Part shown: positions 55,081 to 64,000 of the stretch, piece after piece
Layout: each line of letters starts with the position of its first letter
How positions within the stretch are numbered: position 1 is the first letter of the stretch
Assembly: GCF_029889745.1 (NCBI RefSeq)
Contig: NZ_CP123639.1
Coordinates: forward strand, 2,275,501 to 2,339,500
From: Ligilactobacillus faecis
GTDB lineage: Bacteria; Bacillota; Bacilli; Lactobacillales; Lactobacillaceae
Length of the DNA: 64,000 nucleotides
Direction of reading: 5' to 3'
Program-made: the position numbers and the translations under genes
The notes under the pieces: generated by a model
What the model was told of the DNA's origin: nothing
Database searches by the model: none
What the model saw: only the letters and a program-made list of their open reading frames with translations

Positions 55081-56229
55081 TTATTTTTTATCTTCGTCTG
55101 TTAAAAGACCTTTACCAAGCTTTTCAGAACCTAACGCTTGGAAGTCATAGTGCAACTTAGCGTTGTCTTCGTATTCTTCGATCGCAAGCTCGATCAACTT
55201 GTTGATCAATTCTTTGTAGTTGATCCCAGAAACAGCCCATAATTGTGGGTAAAGTGAAATGTTTGTGAAACCAGGTAAAGTATTGACCTCACCAAAGTAT
55301 GGTACGTTATTTTCATCAACTAAAAAGTCCATCCGTGCCATTCCGCGGTTACCTAAAACACGGAATGCATCTAATGACATTTGTTGGATCTCTTTCGTTA
55401 AATCTTCAGGTAATTCGATCGGGATCTCAAAGACCACCCCAGAAGCATCGACGAACTTGTTGTTGTAATCATAGAAATCATCACTCTCAGGAACTAAAAC
55501 AGCGCCTAACTTCGAAGCTTTTGGTTGACGGTTACCTAAAACAGAACATTCAACTTCGCGTGGACTGTTGATCGTTTCTTCAACTAAGATCTTAAAGTCA
55601 TAACGGAAACCATCTTCGATCGCTGCATCAAAATCTGCTTTATTTGAAACTTTGTGGATCCCTACTGATGAACCTTGGCGCGCCGGTTTAACAAAAAGTG
55701 TTTCACCTAACTCTTTGGCACAACGTTCATAAGTAAATTCAGCTTTATTTTCAGGTGTTACGACTACGTAACGTGTGTTTCTGATCCCATGAAGTGTCAA
55801 GATCTGCTTAGTGAGATCTTTGTCAAAGGAGATCGCAGATGAAGCGATCCCACTTCCGATATACGGCTTATCCAACAGACGGAACAAAGCTTGCACTGTA
55901 CCGTCTTCCCCCATGTTTCCGTGGATCACAGGGTAAAATAAGTCAACATCCTTAACTTCAGAAAGATTTTGGAGATTAGCCAATGGATTAGAGAAATCAA
56001 CATCTTTTGTCGCTTCAGCCACGATCTCATCTTCAGGTGCCCCATTAAAGATCTTCATTGAATCTTCGTTCCCTAATAAGAAACCTTCTTTAGTGAACAT
56101 GAAAACTGAAACTTCATATTTATCTTTATCTAATGCGTCATATACAGTATGCGCGGAACGCTTGGAAACATCGTGTTCTGAAGAGTTTCCCCCAAAAAGC
56201 AATGCAACATGCATCTTCTTATCTGCCAT
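55081..56229 (-). CDS. ddl: D-alanine--D-alanine/D-lactate ligase
   Basis: A 382-residue ATP-grasp ligase for the terminal residues of the peptidoglycan stem. Motifs: LFGGNSSEHDVS, PVIHGNMGEDGT, KPARQGSSVG, and FGEVNTLPGFT. The specificity position is Phe259 in FYDYNNKF, where D-Ala-D-Ala ligases have Tyr. Phe at this place marks the D-Ala-D-Lac ligases of Leuconostoc and many lactobacilli. The VanX-type gene elsewhere in the window is consistent. ATG with AGAGGATGG upstream. Confidence 0.95.
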   Translation of the reverse strand: MADKKMHVALLFGGNSSEHDVSKRSAHTVYDALDKDKYEVSVFMFTKEGFLLGNEDSMKIFNGAPEDEIVAEATKDVDFSNPLANLQNLSEVKDVDLFYPVIHGNMGEDGTVQALFRLLDKPYIGSGIASSAISFDKDLTKQILTLHGIRNTRYVVVTPENKAEFTYERCAKELGETLFVKPARQGSSVGIHKVSNKADFDAAIEDGFRYDFKILVEETINSPREVECSVLGNRQPKASKLGAVLVPESDDFYDYNNKFVDASGVVFEIPIELPEDLTKEIQQMSLDAFRVLGNRGMARMDFLVDENNVPYFGEVNTLPGFTNISLYPQLWAVSGINYKELINKLIELAIEEYEDNAKLHYDFQALGSEKLGKGLLTDEDKK

Positions 56230-56384
56230 AATGGTTTATCCATCCTCTTAATATAATATTATTATACGGTGGCGTATTGTTCGCCAAAATCCCAATAAGC
56301 TAAGGTCTCTTGCGTCCAATAACTAAGAAAATGATACCACGAAAAGCCCTGACTGTCATGTATTTAAATTGTAAAATATAAGTT

Positions 56385-57224
56385 TTACAATGCTAAGATC
56401 GCATCTTCATTTTTGATCGTTTGAAACATCGCTTCTGCCATTTGACCAAATTTTTGTTTTGTATGGGTCAAATGAAATTCTAAAATATCTAACGCACATA
56501 AAAAGAGCAAGCACCGCTGTAAACTATAATTTGGGATCTCAAGTTCTTTTATTTGGCGGTAACCATGTAAAAAGTTATTTCGTAATCTAGGTTCTTTGAC
56601 TTCATTATAAAAAAACTTGATCAGATCCTCATAGGCAACACCTAGACTAGCCCTTTCAAAATCGATCAAGATGAGCTTATCTGCATGATGCATTAAATTT
56701 CGAATGCTAAAGTCACCGTGTAAAACAACTTTTGGTAAGAGGGCATAGTCGATATCAGCTGCTGCAAGGTCTTTTTGTAAACGCGTAAAAACTTCTGTCA
56801 CATCAGTTTGGTAAGGTGTTTTCTCAAACCTTGCGACTTTAGTTGCGAGTCTCTCTGAGAGCGGTCGCTCATCACTTGGAACTAAAACTTTGCCACTGAC
56901 TTTTTCATGGAAGGCTGCCAGTTTTTGTCCAAAAGAAGTCACGCTTTTGGCATCGACTTCAGCTGGTAAAACATCTTCTAACACGCGATCTTCTAAAACA
57001 ACGATGTAGTTATCCTCATAAATAACACTATCTAAATAGATCTCTGGACAATAAACTTGATTGACATGTTGTTCGGCGTAAAACTTATCTTTTTCCTTAA
57101 AGATCTTGACGAAAAGTTGACGCTCAAAACGCCTACTTCGCCCTTGCAAATGCATATTGCCTGCTTCATCATGGATCGTTTCAAGCTCAGCTTCATAATA
57201 CTCATTTAAAAATTCAAGCAACAT
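56385..57224 (-). CDS. APH/choline kinase-family phosphotransferase
   Basis: About 279 residues from ATG (MLLEFLNEYYEAEL) with AGGGTGAAACAA upstream; a GTG three codons earlier is possible. Protein-kinase-like fold with the catalytic loop VVLHGDFSIRNLMHH and metal site LILIDFERASLG, as in aminoglycoside and thiamine/choline kinases. Substrate unknown. Similar genes in lactobacilli lie near ddl or murF without a proven role. It is a single gene here. Confidence 0.85.
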   Translation of the reverse strand: MLLEFLNEYYEAELETIHDEAGNMHLQGRSRRFERQLFVKIFKEKDKFYAEQHVNQVYCPEIYLDSVIYEDNYIVVLEDRVLEDVLPAEVDAKSVTSFGQKLAAFHEKVSGKVLVPSDERPLSERLATKVARFEKTPYQTDVTEVFTRLQKDLAAADIDYALLPKVVLHGDFSIRNLMHHADKLILIDFERASLGVAYEDLIKFFYNEVKEPRLRNNFLHGYRQIKELEIPNYSLQRCLLFLCALDILEFHLTHTKQKFGQMAEAMFQTIKNEDAILAL

Positions 57225-57380
57225 TTGTTTCACCCTATCTCAAATTTAGTTTTATTTTAGAAGAAATCTTTTGGCCTGGCAAGTCTTAGCTAAAGGACAG
57301 CTTGCAACCTGTTTTTGATTAGTTTATTCTTAGTAAGTATGCTTTTTTTAGAATTTAAACACAGAAAGGGTCTTTTTACA

Positions 57381-58994
57381 ATGGATGATACACAAACACA
57401 CGGTAAATATATCAGTTGGCCGATCTTGACTTTAATGGCTTTTGTAACAGTGATCGGCTTTGATGATATTATGTACAACTTCAAAAACCAAGGTATGACA
57501 GTGATCACATCTTGGGTCTTGATGCTCTTTTTATACGTTATCCCCTATTCTTTGATGGTCGGACAACTCGGCTCAGTCTTTAATAAAGAAGGCGGGGGCT
57601 TAAGTTCTTGGATCCGTGGAACAAACGGTGAATTTTTAGGCTACTTCACAGCTTGGACTTATTGGGCTGCCTCAGTTCCTTACGTCGTTGATTCGGCAAA
57701 TTCAGTCGTTGTTGGTTTTGGTTGGGCTTTTACAGGTTCTGGAAAATTCCAAGATACGATGTCAAATGCCCAATTTACCCTCTGGACTTTTATCATTTTT
57801 ATTATTTTTATTTTGATTCAACGTCGCTTAGCTAATTCAATGGAATTTTTGAGTGTAGTCGGCGGGGGCATGATGTTTGTCATGACGATCTTATTTGTAG
57901 TCTTAGCTTTTGTCGGTCTCGTAAAAAGTGGCGGGCAAATGGCTACTAAACCGATGACGATCCACACGATCATCCCTAATTTTGACCTTAAATATTGGAC
58001 GACAGTCGGAATGTTGATCTATGCTGTCAATGGTTGTGAATTGATCGCACCGTATGTTACGCAAATGAAAAAACCACAACGAGAATTTCCCAAAGCTATG
58101 ATCGCTTTAGCTGTCATGACTGCCTTTTTAACGATCTTTGGTTCGTTTGCGCTTGGGATCTACTTTAATGCTTATGATCTTCCAAATGATCTTAAAATGA
58201 ACGGTTCTTACTATGCATTTCGCGCTCTAGGTGAACAATTTGGGCTAGGTGATCTCTTTATGTACGTCTACGCTTGGACTTCGGTACTTTATATGTGCGC
58301 ACTTTTAGCTGTTTTATTAGATGCGATGACGCGGATGTTGATCTCGGATACTGGTGATAAATATATGCCAGCCTTCTTGCGCAAAACAAATAAAGACGGT
58401 CTGCCGATCAATGGCTATATCTTGACCTGTGTACTTTGTGCTTTCATCATGTTTTTAGGGATCTTTTTACCAGAAATGAATGATGTCTTCAACTGGTTAC
58501 TCAACTTGAATGGGATCATCTCACCTGGAGTAACTTGCTGGATCTTCTACGCCTTTATGCGGATCCGACGCGATTCGACCAAGTATCCTTCACAATATAT
58601 CTTTATCAAAAACGATAAATTAGCTTATTTAGCTGGACTTTTACTACTCATCGTGACTGCCTTAGCTACTATTTTAGGGATCGCCCCCCAAGATGTGGCA
58701 CAATTTAGCCATACTTGGTGGTATGAGTTAGTGATCAATATCGTTTCGATCGTTGTTTTGATCGGTCTTGGCGCGCTATTGCCTTCGATCAGACAGCGCG
58801 AGCTCAAATATGGGAAAGCATTTGAGCGCTCACAGTGGATCGCAATGATCACACTCGTTGTTTTCTCAGTCGTCTTTGACGTTTGGCTTGGAGGAACTGA
58901 CTTTAAGTTCCGCCTTGTTTATATCATCAGTGAGATCGTCTTAGCTTTACTGGCTTTGATCTTGATCGCACATAAAAAACCTAAACAAGCTTAA
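57381..58994 (+). CDS. APC-family amino acid permease (YjeM-like)
   Basis: About 537 residues from ATG (MDDTQTHGKYISWPILTLMAF) with GAAAGGG upstream. Twelve or so hydrophobic segments; early motifs VTVIGFDDIMYNFKNQG and GGGLSSWIRGTNGEFLGYF fit the YjeM/glutamate-GABA antiporter branch. It probably moves an amino acid across the membrane by antiport or proton symport. Its terminator is split by an IS4 element (see 58992-60606). Confidence 0.9.
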   Translation: MDDTQTHGKYISWPILTLMAFVTVIGFDDIMYNFKNQGMTVITSWVLMLFLYVIPYSLMVGQLGSVFNKEGGGLSSWIRGTNGEFLGYFTAWTYWAASVPYVVDSANSVVVGFGWAFTGSGKFQDTMSNAQFTLWTFIIFIIFILIQRRLANSMEFLSVVGGGMMFVMTILFVVLAFVGLVKSGGQMATKPMTIHTIIPNFDLKYWTTVGMLIYAVNGCELIAPYVTQMKKPQREFPKAMIALAVMTAFLTIFGSFALGIYFNAYDLPNDLKMNGSYYAFRALGEQFGLGDLFMYVYAWTSVLYMCALLAVLLDAMTRMLISDTGDKYMPAFLRKTNKDGLPINGYILTCVLCAFIMFLGIFLPEMNDVFNWLLNLNGIISPGVTCWIFYAFMRIRRDSTKYPSQYIFIKNDKLAYLAGLLLLIVTALATILGIAPQDVAQFSHTWWYELVINIVSIVVLIGLGALLPSIRQRELKYGKAFERSQWIAMITLVVFSVVFDVWLGGTDFKFRLVYIISEIVLALLALILIAHKKPKQA

Positions 58995-59015
58995 AAAAAG
59001 AGCTGGGATCGATCC

Positions 59016-60581
59016 CAATGTCATTAAGTTAAGAGAGCTTGTATCAAATTTCAATTTAGAAATTTGATACAAGCTCTCTTTTTTGACATCTATGACGTTA
59101 ATAGAGATTATTAATGTACGGAGGTGAGCATTATGAATATAGCACAACTGAAAAAGTTATTTTTAACTACCCTTGACTCGATCGACCAAGAAAAAGAAAA
59201 ATATGTTGTCGATCCCAAACGTGATTTTATACGTCAGAGAAAACTTGTTTTTAAAGACACGCTACTTTATATTCTATCAATGGGTGGCGGGACTATTCTA
59301 AGTGAATTATCACAACTAACAGGAGGTATACCGGAACTCACTGTTTCAGCTTTTACACAACAAAGATATAAAGTAAAAGCTGAGGCGTTTAAAAAATTCT
59401 TCCATCTGTTTTCCGATCGATTATCACAAAACACTCAAAGTCAAATCAGGATCCTAGCTATCGATGGCTCTAGTATTCATATCCCAACTGATCCAACTGA
59501 TAAAAGCTCTTATTTTCCATCTCCAAATGGTCGCAAAGCTTATAATTTACTTCACCTTAACGCACTCTTTGACTTAGACAAACAAATTTATACAGATGTG
59601 ATCGTCCAAAAAGGTATGGATAATGAGCGCAATGCCTTGAATAAAATGATCGCTCGTTCTAAAATCCCTAAGGCGCTCATTATTGGCGATAGAGGATATG
59701 AATCTTATAATACCTTAGCGCACATCCAAGAAAAAGGTTGGTCTTTCTTGATCAGAGTACGAAACAACAATGGCGTGATCAGTGGAATAGCACTTCCAGA
59801 TGAACGCCAATTCGATAAACATTTCACACTAAAATTAACACGTAAACAAACTAGAGAAACTAAGGAATTATTTAGAGAACGTAATTCTTATAGATTTATA
59901 CCGGCCAATGTGACCTTCGATTTTTTATCACAAAAAACCAAGAAAGCTGACCCAACTGAATTTTATTCACTTGAATTTAGAATAGTACGTTTTTCTGTAT
60001 CCGAAGACAAGGATGTGACTGTAGTAACTAATCTAAATCAAAGTTCATATCCAGCTTGGAAACTAAAAAAGCTTTACCATTTACGTTGGGGGATAGAAAC
60101 AGCATTCAGGACATTGAAACATACCTTGGGATTATTGAACTTTCACGCTAAAAAAATAGTGGGGATCCTTCAAGAGATCTACGCTAAACTTATAGTGTAC
60201 AATTTCACCCAAATGATCATAGATCATGTATCACTCCAAGAAAAGGCTCGATCATATCAATATAAAGTTAATTTTACAGTCGCTGTGAGACTGTGTAGAT
60301 CTTTTATTAGAGGAAAATCCCCACCAAAACGGTTAGAATCCTATATTTCTAAAAATATTCTTCCAATCAGGAATGGTCGGCATTATAAAAGATCATCCAG
60401 CAGAAGAAAAGCATCAGGATTCAACTACAGAATAACATAAAAGAACGTGCTGATAAAAAAATTTGATTAACTATCAGCTTATTTGTCGTGATAAAAAGAG
60501 ATCAGATAACTACAAAATATGTTTCTGATCTCTTTTTCAATATCTAATCTTTAGTACTGTAGGCTTAACTTAATGACATTG
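59016..60581 (+). mobile_element. IS4-family insertion sequence
   Basis: 1,566 bp. Terminal inverted repeats begin CAATGTCATTAAGTTAAG at both ends. Perfect 11-bp target duplication GGGATCGATCC (59005-59015 and 60582-60592). A strong hairpin at 59037-59080 near the left end (GAGAGCTTGTATCAAATT and its complement, with T-run) can stop read-in transcription before the transposase. Confidence 0.93.
59133..60440 (+). CDS. IS4-family transposase
   Basis: About 435 residues from ATG (MNIAQLKKLFLTTL) with GGAGGTG upstream. DDE residues are visible: LAIDGSSIHIP (first Asp), LIIGDRGYESYN (second Asp), and the Y-x2-R-x3-E-x6-K type motif YHLRWGIETAFRTLK (Glu). It appears intact. Confidence 0.94.
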   Translation: MNIAQLKKLFLTTLDSIDQEKEKYVVDPKRDFIRQRKLVFKDTLLYILSMGGGTILSELSQLTGGIPELTVSAFTQQRYKVKAEAFKKFFHLFSDRLSQNTQSQIRILAIDGSSIHIPTDPTDKSSYFPSPNGRKAYNLLHLNALFDLDKQIYTDVIVQKGMDNERNALNKMIARSKIPKALIIGDRGYESYNTLAHIQEKGWSFLIRVRNNNGVISGIALPDERQFDKHFTLKLTRKQTRETKELFRERNSYRFIPANVTFDFLSQKTKKADPTEFYSLEFRIVRFSVSEDKDVTVVTNLNQSSYPAWKLKKLYHLRWGIETAFRTLKHTLGLLNFHAKKIVGILQEIYAKLIVYNFTQMIIDHVSLQEKARSYQYKVNFTVAVRLCRSFIRGKSPPKRLESYISKNILPIRNGRHYKRSSSRRKASGFNYRIT

Positions 60582-60606
60582 GGGATCGATCCCAGCTCTT
60601 TTTTTA

Positions 60607-62039
60607 GGGTATACACTTTCTGGTATGGATGAAAAATTCCATACCAGTTTTTTTGCGCAAAAAAAGGACATTTAATGCCCTCTCGTTATACAATGAATTC
60701 ACCACAAACCACGTAAAGGAGAGAATTTAAATGTCCCATAACGATTGTATACTAAAACTTCTAAATATTAAAGACCCTAATCTCAAAGTTATTGATGTTA
60801 TCGATAATTTAAATAATGGCACAGAGAAATTAGTTTTGATCAAAGCTGTACTATCTTATCCTATCAGCCGTTGTCGAAATTGTGGCTTTGCCACTGTTAA
60901 TAAAAATGGTTTCGCTAAAGCTCACGTACGTTTACCAAGTTTAAACGGTATACGTTATGAAATGATCCTTCATAAACAACGCTATCAATGTAAAAATTGT
61001 CGCACAACTTTCGGTGCGACCTCTGAATTGACTAAGCCTAATCAAACTCTTTCTCGTAAACTAAAAAATCAGATCATGTTATTAGCTAGGGAAGGTTTGA
61101 ACGGTGAACTTATCGCTCGCATCTGTCATTGCTCTGCTAGTAGTGTTCGAAGAACTATTGTCGAACGGATCAAACCTCAATATCGAGTACCTGTTTTGCC
61201 CAAGAATCTTTGTTTTGATGAATTTCGTTCGATTAAAAATACAACTTCTTTTATCTGTTGTGATGCACAAACTCATAAGTTAGTTGTTAAACTCCCAGAT
61301 AGACTATCTTCTACCATTATCAATTATTTTGAAAATCGTTACTCAAAGTTTGAACGTGATCAAGTGGAATCAGTCGTCATTGATTTAAACGCTCAATACC
61401 AGCGCTTCATTCGCCGACTTTTCCCGAATGCCAAGATTATTATTGATCGGTTTCATATAGTTCAGCTAGCCGGACGTGCTTTAGACAGTTGTCGAATCGC
61501 TCTCACTAGATCACTCAATAAGCATAGTCGAGAATACAAGATTCTCAAATCACAGTGGCGTTTATTCCATAAGAAATCTGATGAGATCGACCCTAAAAAT
61601 GTTGTCTATCTTAGGGGAATCAATGAATATATGACTCAACAGAATGCGATCGACTTGATCATCAATAAATTTTCTGAATTCAAAATAGTTTATCAGACTT
61701 ACCAAGATATTACCTTAGCTTTGAAGAATAAAGACATTACTACTTTGAATGAGGTTCTCGATAGTTATGAGCGCACCAATACAGAGATGGATACGACTAT
61801 TCGTACTTTCCGTAAAAATCGCAGCTATCTAATAAATAGCGTAACTTCAAAATATTCCAATGGTCCTTTGGAGGGTATCAATCGAAAGATCAAACTCTTA
61901 AAACGAAGTTGTTACGGTTTTGCTAATCAACAATTTTTCTTTTTACGAATTGATTGTATATTTGCGTAAAAAAAACACTCCCCACAATTCTATTGTAGGA
62001 AGTGTTTGTAGGAATATCCATATCAGTTGACGAATACCC
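60607..62039 (+). mobile_element. ISL3-family insertion sequence, copy 2
   Basis: 1,433 bp, same length and ends as copy 1 but on the plus strand. Perfect 8-bp duplication TTTTTTTA (60599-60606 and 62040-62047), so it inserted in the T-tract of the permease terminator. Ends close to the sufB stop. Confidence 0.96.
60731..61969 (+). CDS. ISL3-family transposase (copy 2)
   Basis: A 412-residue transposase differing from copy 1 at about four residues (HKLVVK, FSEFK, TSKYS). Same zinc-finger, helix-turn-helix and DDE motifs. The near identity shows recent spread within this genome. Confidence 0.96.
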   Translation: MSHNDCILKLLNIKDPNLKVIDVIDNLNNGTEKLVLIKAVLSYPISRCRNCGFATVNKNGFAKAHVRLPSLNGIRYEMILHKQRYQCKNCRTTFGATSELTKPNQTLSRKLKNQIMLLAREGLNGELIARICHCSASSVRRTIVERIKPQYRVPVLPKNLCFDEFRSIKNTTSFICCDAQTHKLVVKLPDRLSSTIINYFENRYSKFERDQVESVVIDLNAQYQRFIRRLFPNAKIIIDRFHIVQLAGRALDSCRIALTRSLNKHSREYKILKSQWRLFHKKSDEIDPKNVVYLRGINEYMTQQNAIDLIINKFSEFKIVYQTYQDITLALKNKDITTLNEVLDSYERTNTEMDTTIRTFRKNRSYLINSVTSKYSNGPLEGINRKIKLLKRSCYGFANQQFFFLRIDCIFA

Positions 62040-62044
62040 TTTTT

Positions 62045-63440
62045 TTATCCGACCGAATCTTCCATTTGATATTCGATCAAACGATTCAATTCAACTGCAT
62101 ACTCCATCGGGAGCTCTTTTGTAAAAGGCTCAACAAAGCCCATAATGATCATCTCAGTCGCTTTTTCTTCTGAGATCCCCCGACTCATCAAATAGTAGAG
62201 TTGCTCTTCTGAGATCTTCGAGACTTTAGCTTCGTGTTCCATCGAAACATTACCGTTTAAGATCTCATTGAATGGGATCGTATCACTTGCCGACTTATCA
62301 TCCATAATGATCGTATCACATTCGATATGTGAAAACGAACCATCTGAATGTCTCCCAAAGCGCACTTGTCCACGATAATCAACACGACCACCATCTTTAC
62401 ATAATGACTTAGAAATGATCGAAGAAGAAGTATTCTTAGCATTGTGGATCATTCTAGCCCCAGTATCAGAATCGATATCTTTACCAGCAAAAGCGATCGA
62501 AAGCATCGTACCACGTGCTCCTTTACCATCAAGATAGACACTTGGATACTTCATCGTCACTTTTGAACCTAAGTTACCATCGACCCATTCCATCGTCGCA
62601 TTTTCTAAAGCTCGAGCACGTTTAGTCTCTAAACTATAAACGTTATCTGACCAGTTTTGGATCGTCGTATACCGACAATAAGCATCTTTTAAGACGTTGA
62701 CTTCCACTACAGCTGCGTGCAAACTATCTTCAGAATAATTAGGAGCAGTACAGCCTTCAACATAGTTGATACTTGCGCCTTCATCAACGATGATCAACGT
62801 TCGTTCAAATTGACCAGAATTTCCGGCATTGATCCGAAAATAACTTTGGATCGGTACTGAGACTTTGACGCCTTTTGGAACATAGATAAAGGTCCCACCA
62901 GACCACACTGCTGAATTCAAGGCTGCCATCTTGTTATCTGCAGGTGAGATCAATTTACCAAAATATTTTTTGACTAGTTCTGGATGTTCTTTTACAGCTG
63001 AATCAGTATCCATAAAAATAATGCCTAAGTCATCAAAATCTTTGCGCATATTATGATAAACGACTTCTGATTCATATTGAGCCGATGATCCAGCTAAATA
63101 CTTGCGTTCTGCTTCAGGGACACCTAAACGATCAAAGGTTTTTTTGATCTCTTCAGGAACATCGTCCCAATCGCGCGCAACTCGGTCTGAATCACGGCGA
63201 AAATAATTGATATGTTCAAAATCTAGTGGCGAAAGATCAGGGCCAAAATCAGGCATCGGTAACTTTTGATACAATTTATATGCCTTTAGCCGAAAATCTA
63301 ACATCCACTCAGGCTCAGCTTTAGCAGCTGAGATCTGACGAACGATCTCTTCTGTTAGACCTTCTCCTGTCGTAAAGATCGGTTCGATATCGTCTTTAAA
63401 TCCATATTTGTATTCTCCCCCAAGTTCTGGGATCGTATTT

Positions 63441-63448
<8 letters not shown>
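62045..63448 (-). CDS. sufB: Fe-S cluster assembly protein SufB
   Basis: About 467 residues from ATG ([20 protein letters not shown]) with AAGGGGGC upstream; 29 codons before it belong to the sufU frame overlap. Signature segments: [37 protein letters not shown] and the C-terminal [20 protein letters not shown]. It is the scaffold of the SufBCD complex. It is last in the sufS-sufU-sufB order here and overlaps sufU by 8 bp. Confidence 0.96.

Positions 63449-64000
<552 letters not shown>

Larger units (their letters stand above)
58992..60606 (+). terminator. Permease terminator split by an IS4-family insertion
   Basis: Left remnant (58992-59015) AAAAAAAGAGCTGGGATCGATCC and right remnant (from 60582) GGGATCGATCCCAGCTC then T-run. 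Removing the element and one 11-bp duplication gives the perfect stem GAGCTGGGATC/GATCCCAGCTC with poly-T. The T-tract then received the second ISL3 copy. Confidence 0.85.

Noticed and set aside
59037-59083. Terminator of the permease gene inside the IS4 element
   Set aside because: The strong hairpin lies within the element ends; the permease's own terminator is the split GGGATCGATCCC palindrome around the insertion.
46094-62039. Composite transposon made by the two ISL3 copies
   Set aside because: Each copy has its own different 8-bp duplication (AATAATTA and TTTTTTTA), so they inserted separately, and the interval holds core genes such as ddl.

Overview
This 64 kb stretch looks like chromosome of a Lactobacillaceae bacterium, most likely of the Ligilactobacillus type. 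The evidence is moderate-to-low GC, Gram-positive ribosome binding sites, T-box leaders on ileS and valS, small Lactobacillales proteins (DUF3397, DUF4044), an EzrA/SepF/DivIVA division set, a SUF operon of the SufS-SufU-SufB kind, and a Ddl ligase with the Phe that marks D-Ala-D-Lac depsipeptide ligases (intrinsic vancomycin tolerance). The species call is inference.

Layout. 1-5863: end of mtnN, a small membrane protein, a Nudix hydrolase, T-box-controlled ileS, divIVA and ylmH. 6039-17942: the division and cell-wall (dcw) cluster on the minus strand (DUF3397, rsmH, ftsL, pbp2x, mraY, murD, murG, divIB, ftsA, ftsZ, sepF, yggT). mraZ is missing from its usual place and divIB has no ordinary start codon. 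18195-27650: DUF4044 protein, cardiolipin synthase, a T-box-controlled amino acid ABC transporter, minCD, mreBCD and a cold-shock protein. 27664-44244: radC, folC, valS, thiI with its cysteine desulfurase, ezrA, free-methionine-sulfoxide reductase, a VanX-type dipeptidase, a polysaccharide deacetylase, rpsD with a structured leader, a GshF-like protein and rarA. 44320-45435: a 6S-like RNA, a membrane protein and a universal stress protein.

45511-52755 is an accessory island and the most interesting part. A strong-looking promoter drives five tightly overlapping genes: three different ATP-grasp ligases, a thymidylate-synthase-fold protein with the nucleotide-binding residues but an altered folate side, and an MFS exporter. 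This is the logic of a small peptidyl-nucleoside or modified-peptide biosynthetic operon. The exporter is cut in two by an ISL3-family element with a perfect 8-bp target duplication. The island is AT-richer and uses codons differently from its neighbours.

52970-58994: tag, a membrane glycerophosphodiester phosphodiesterase, ddl, an APH-like kinase and an APC permease. 59016-62039: an IS4-family element inserted in the permease terminator stem, and a second ISL3 copy inserted in the U-tract of that same terminator. 62045-64000: sufB, sufU and the end of sufS.

A second theme is 5' leader structure. At least five genes (ylmH, cls, minC, mreD, mreC) share a sequence-related element in which a Shine-Dalgarno-like GAAAGGAAAA is separated from the start codon by a stem-loop closed by complementary CTATAT/ATATAG arms. 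A sixth gene (the free-Met sulfoxide reductase) has the same arrangement with an unrelated hairpin. Coding regions also show a strong tendency for Ile ATC codons to follow a codon ending in G, which makes the core genes very rich in GATC.
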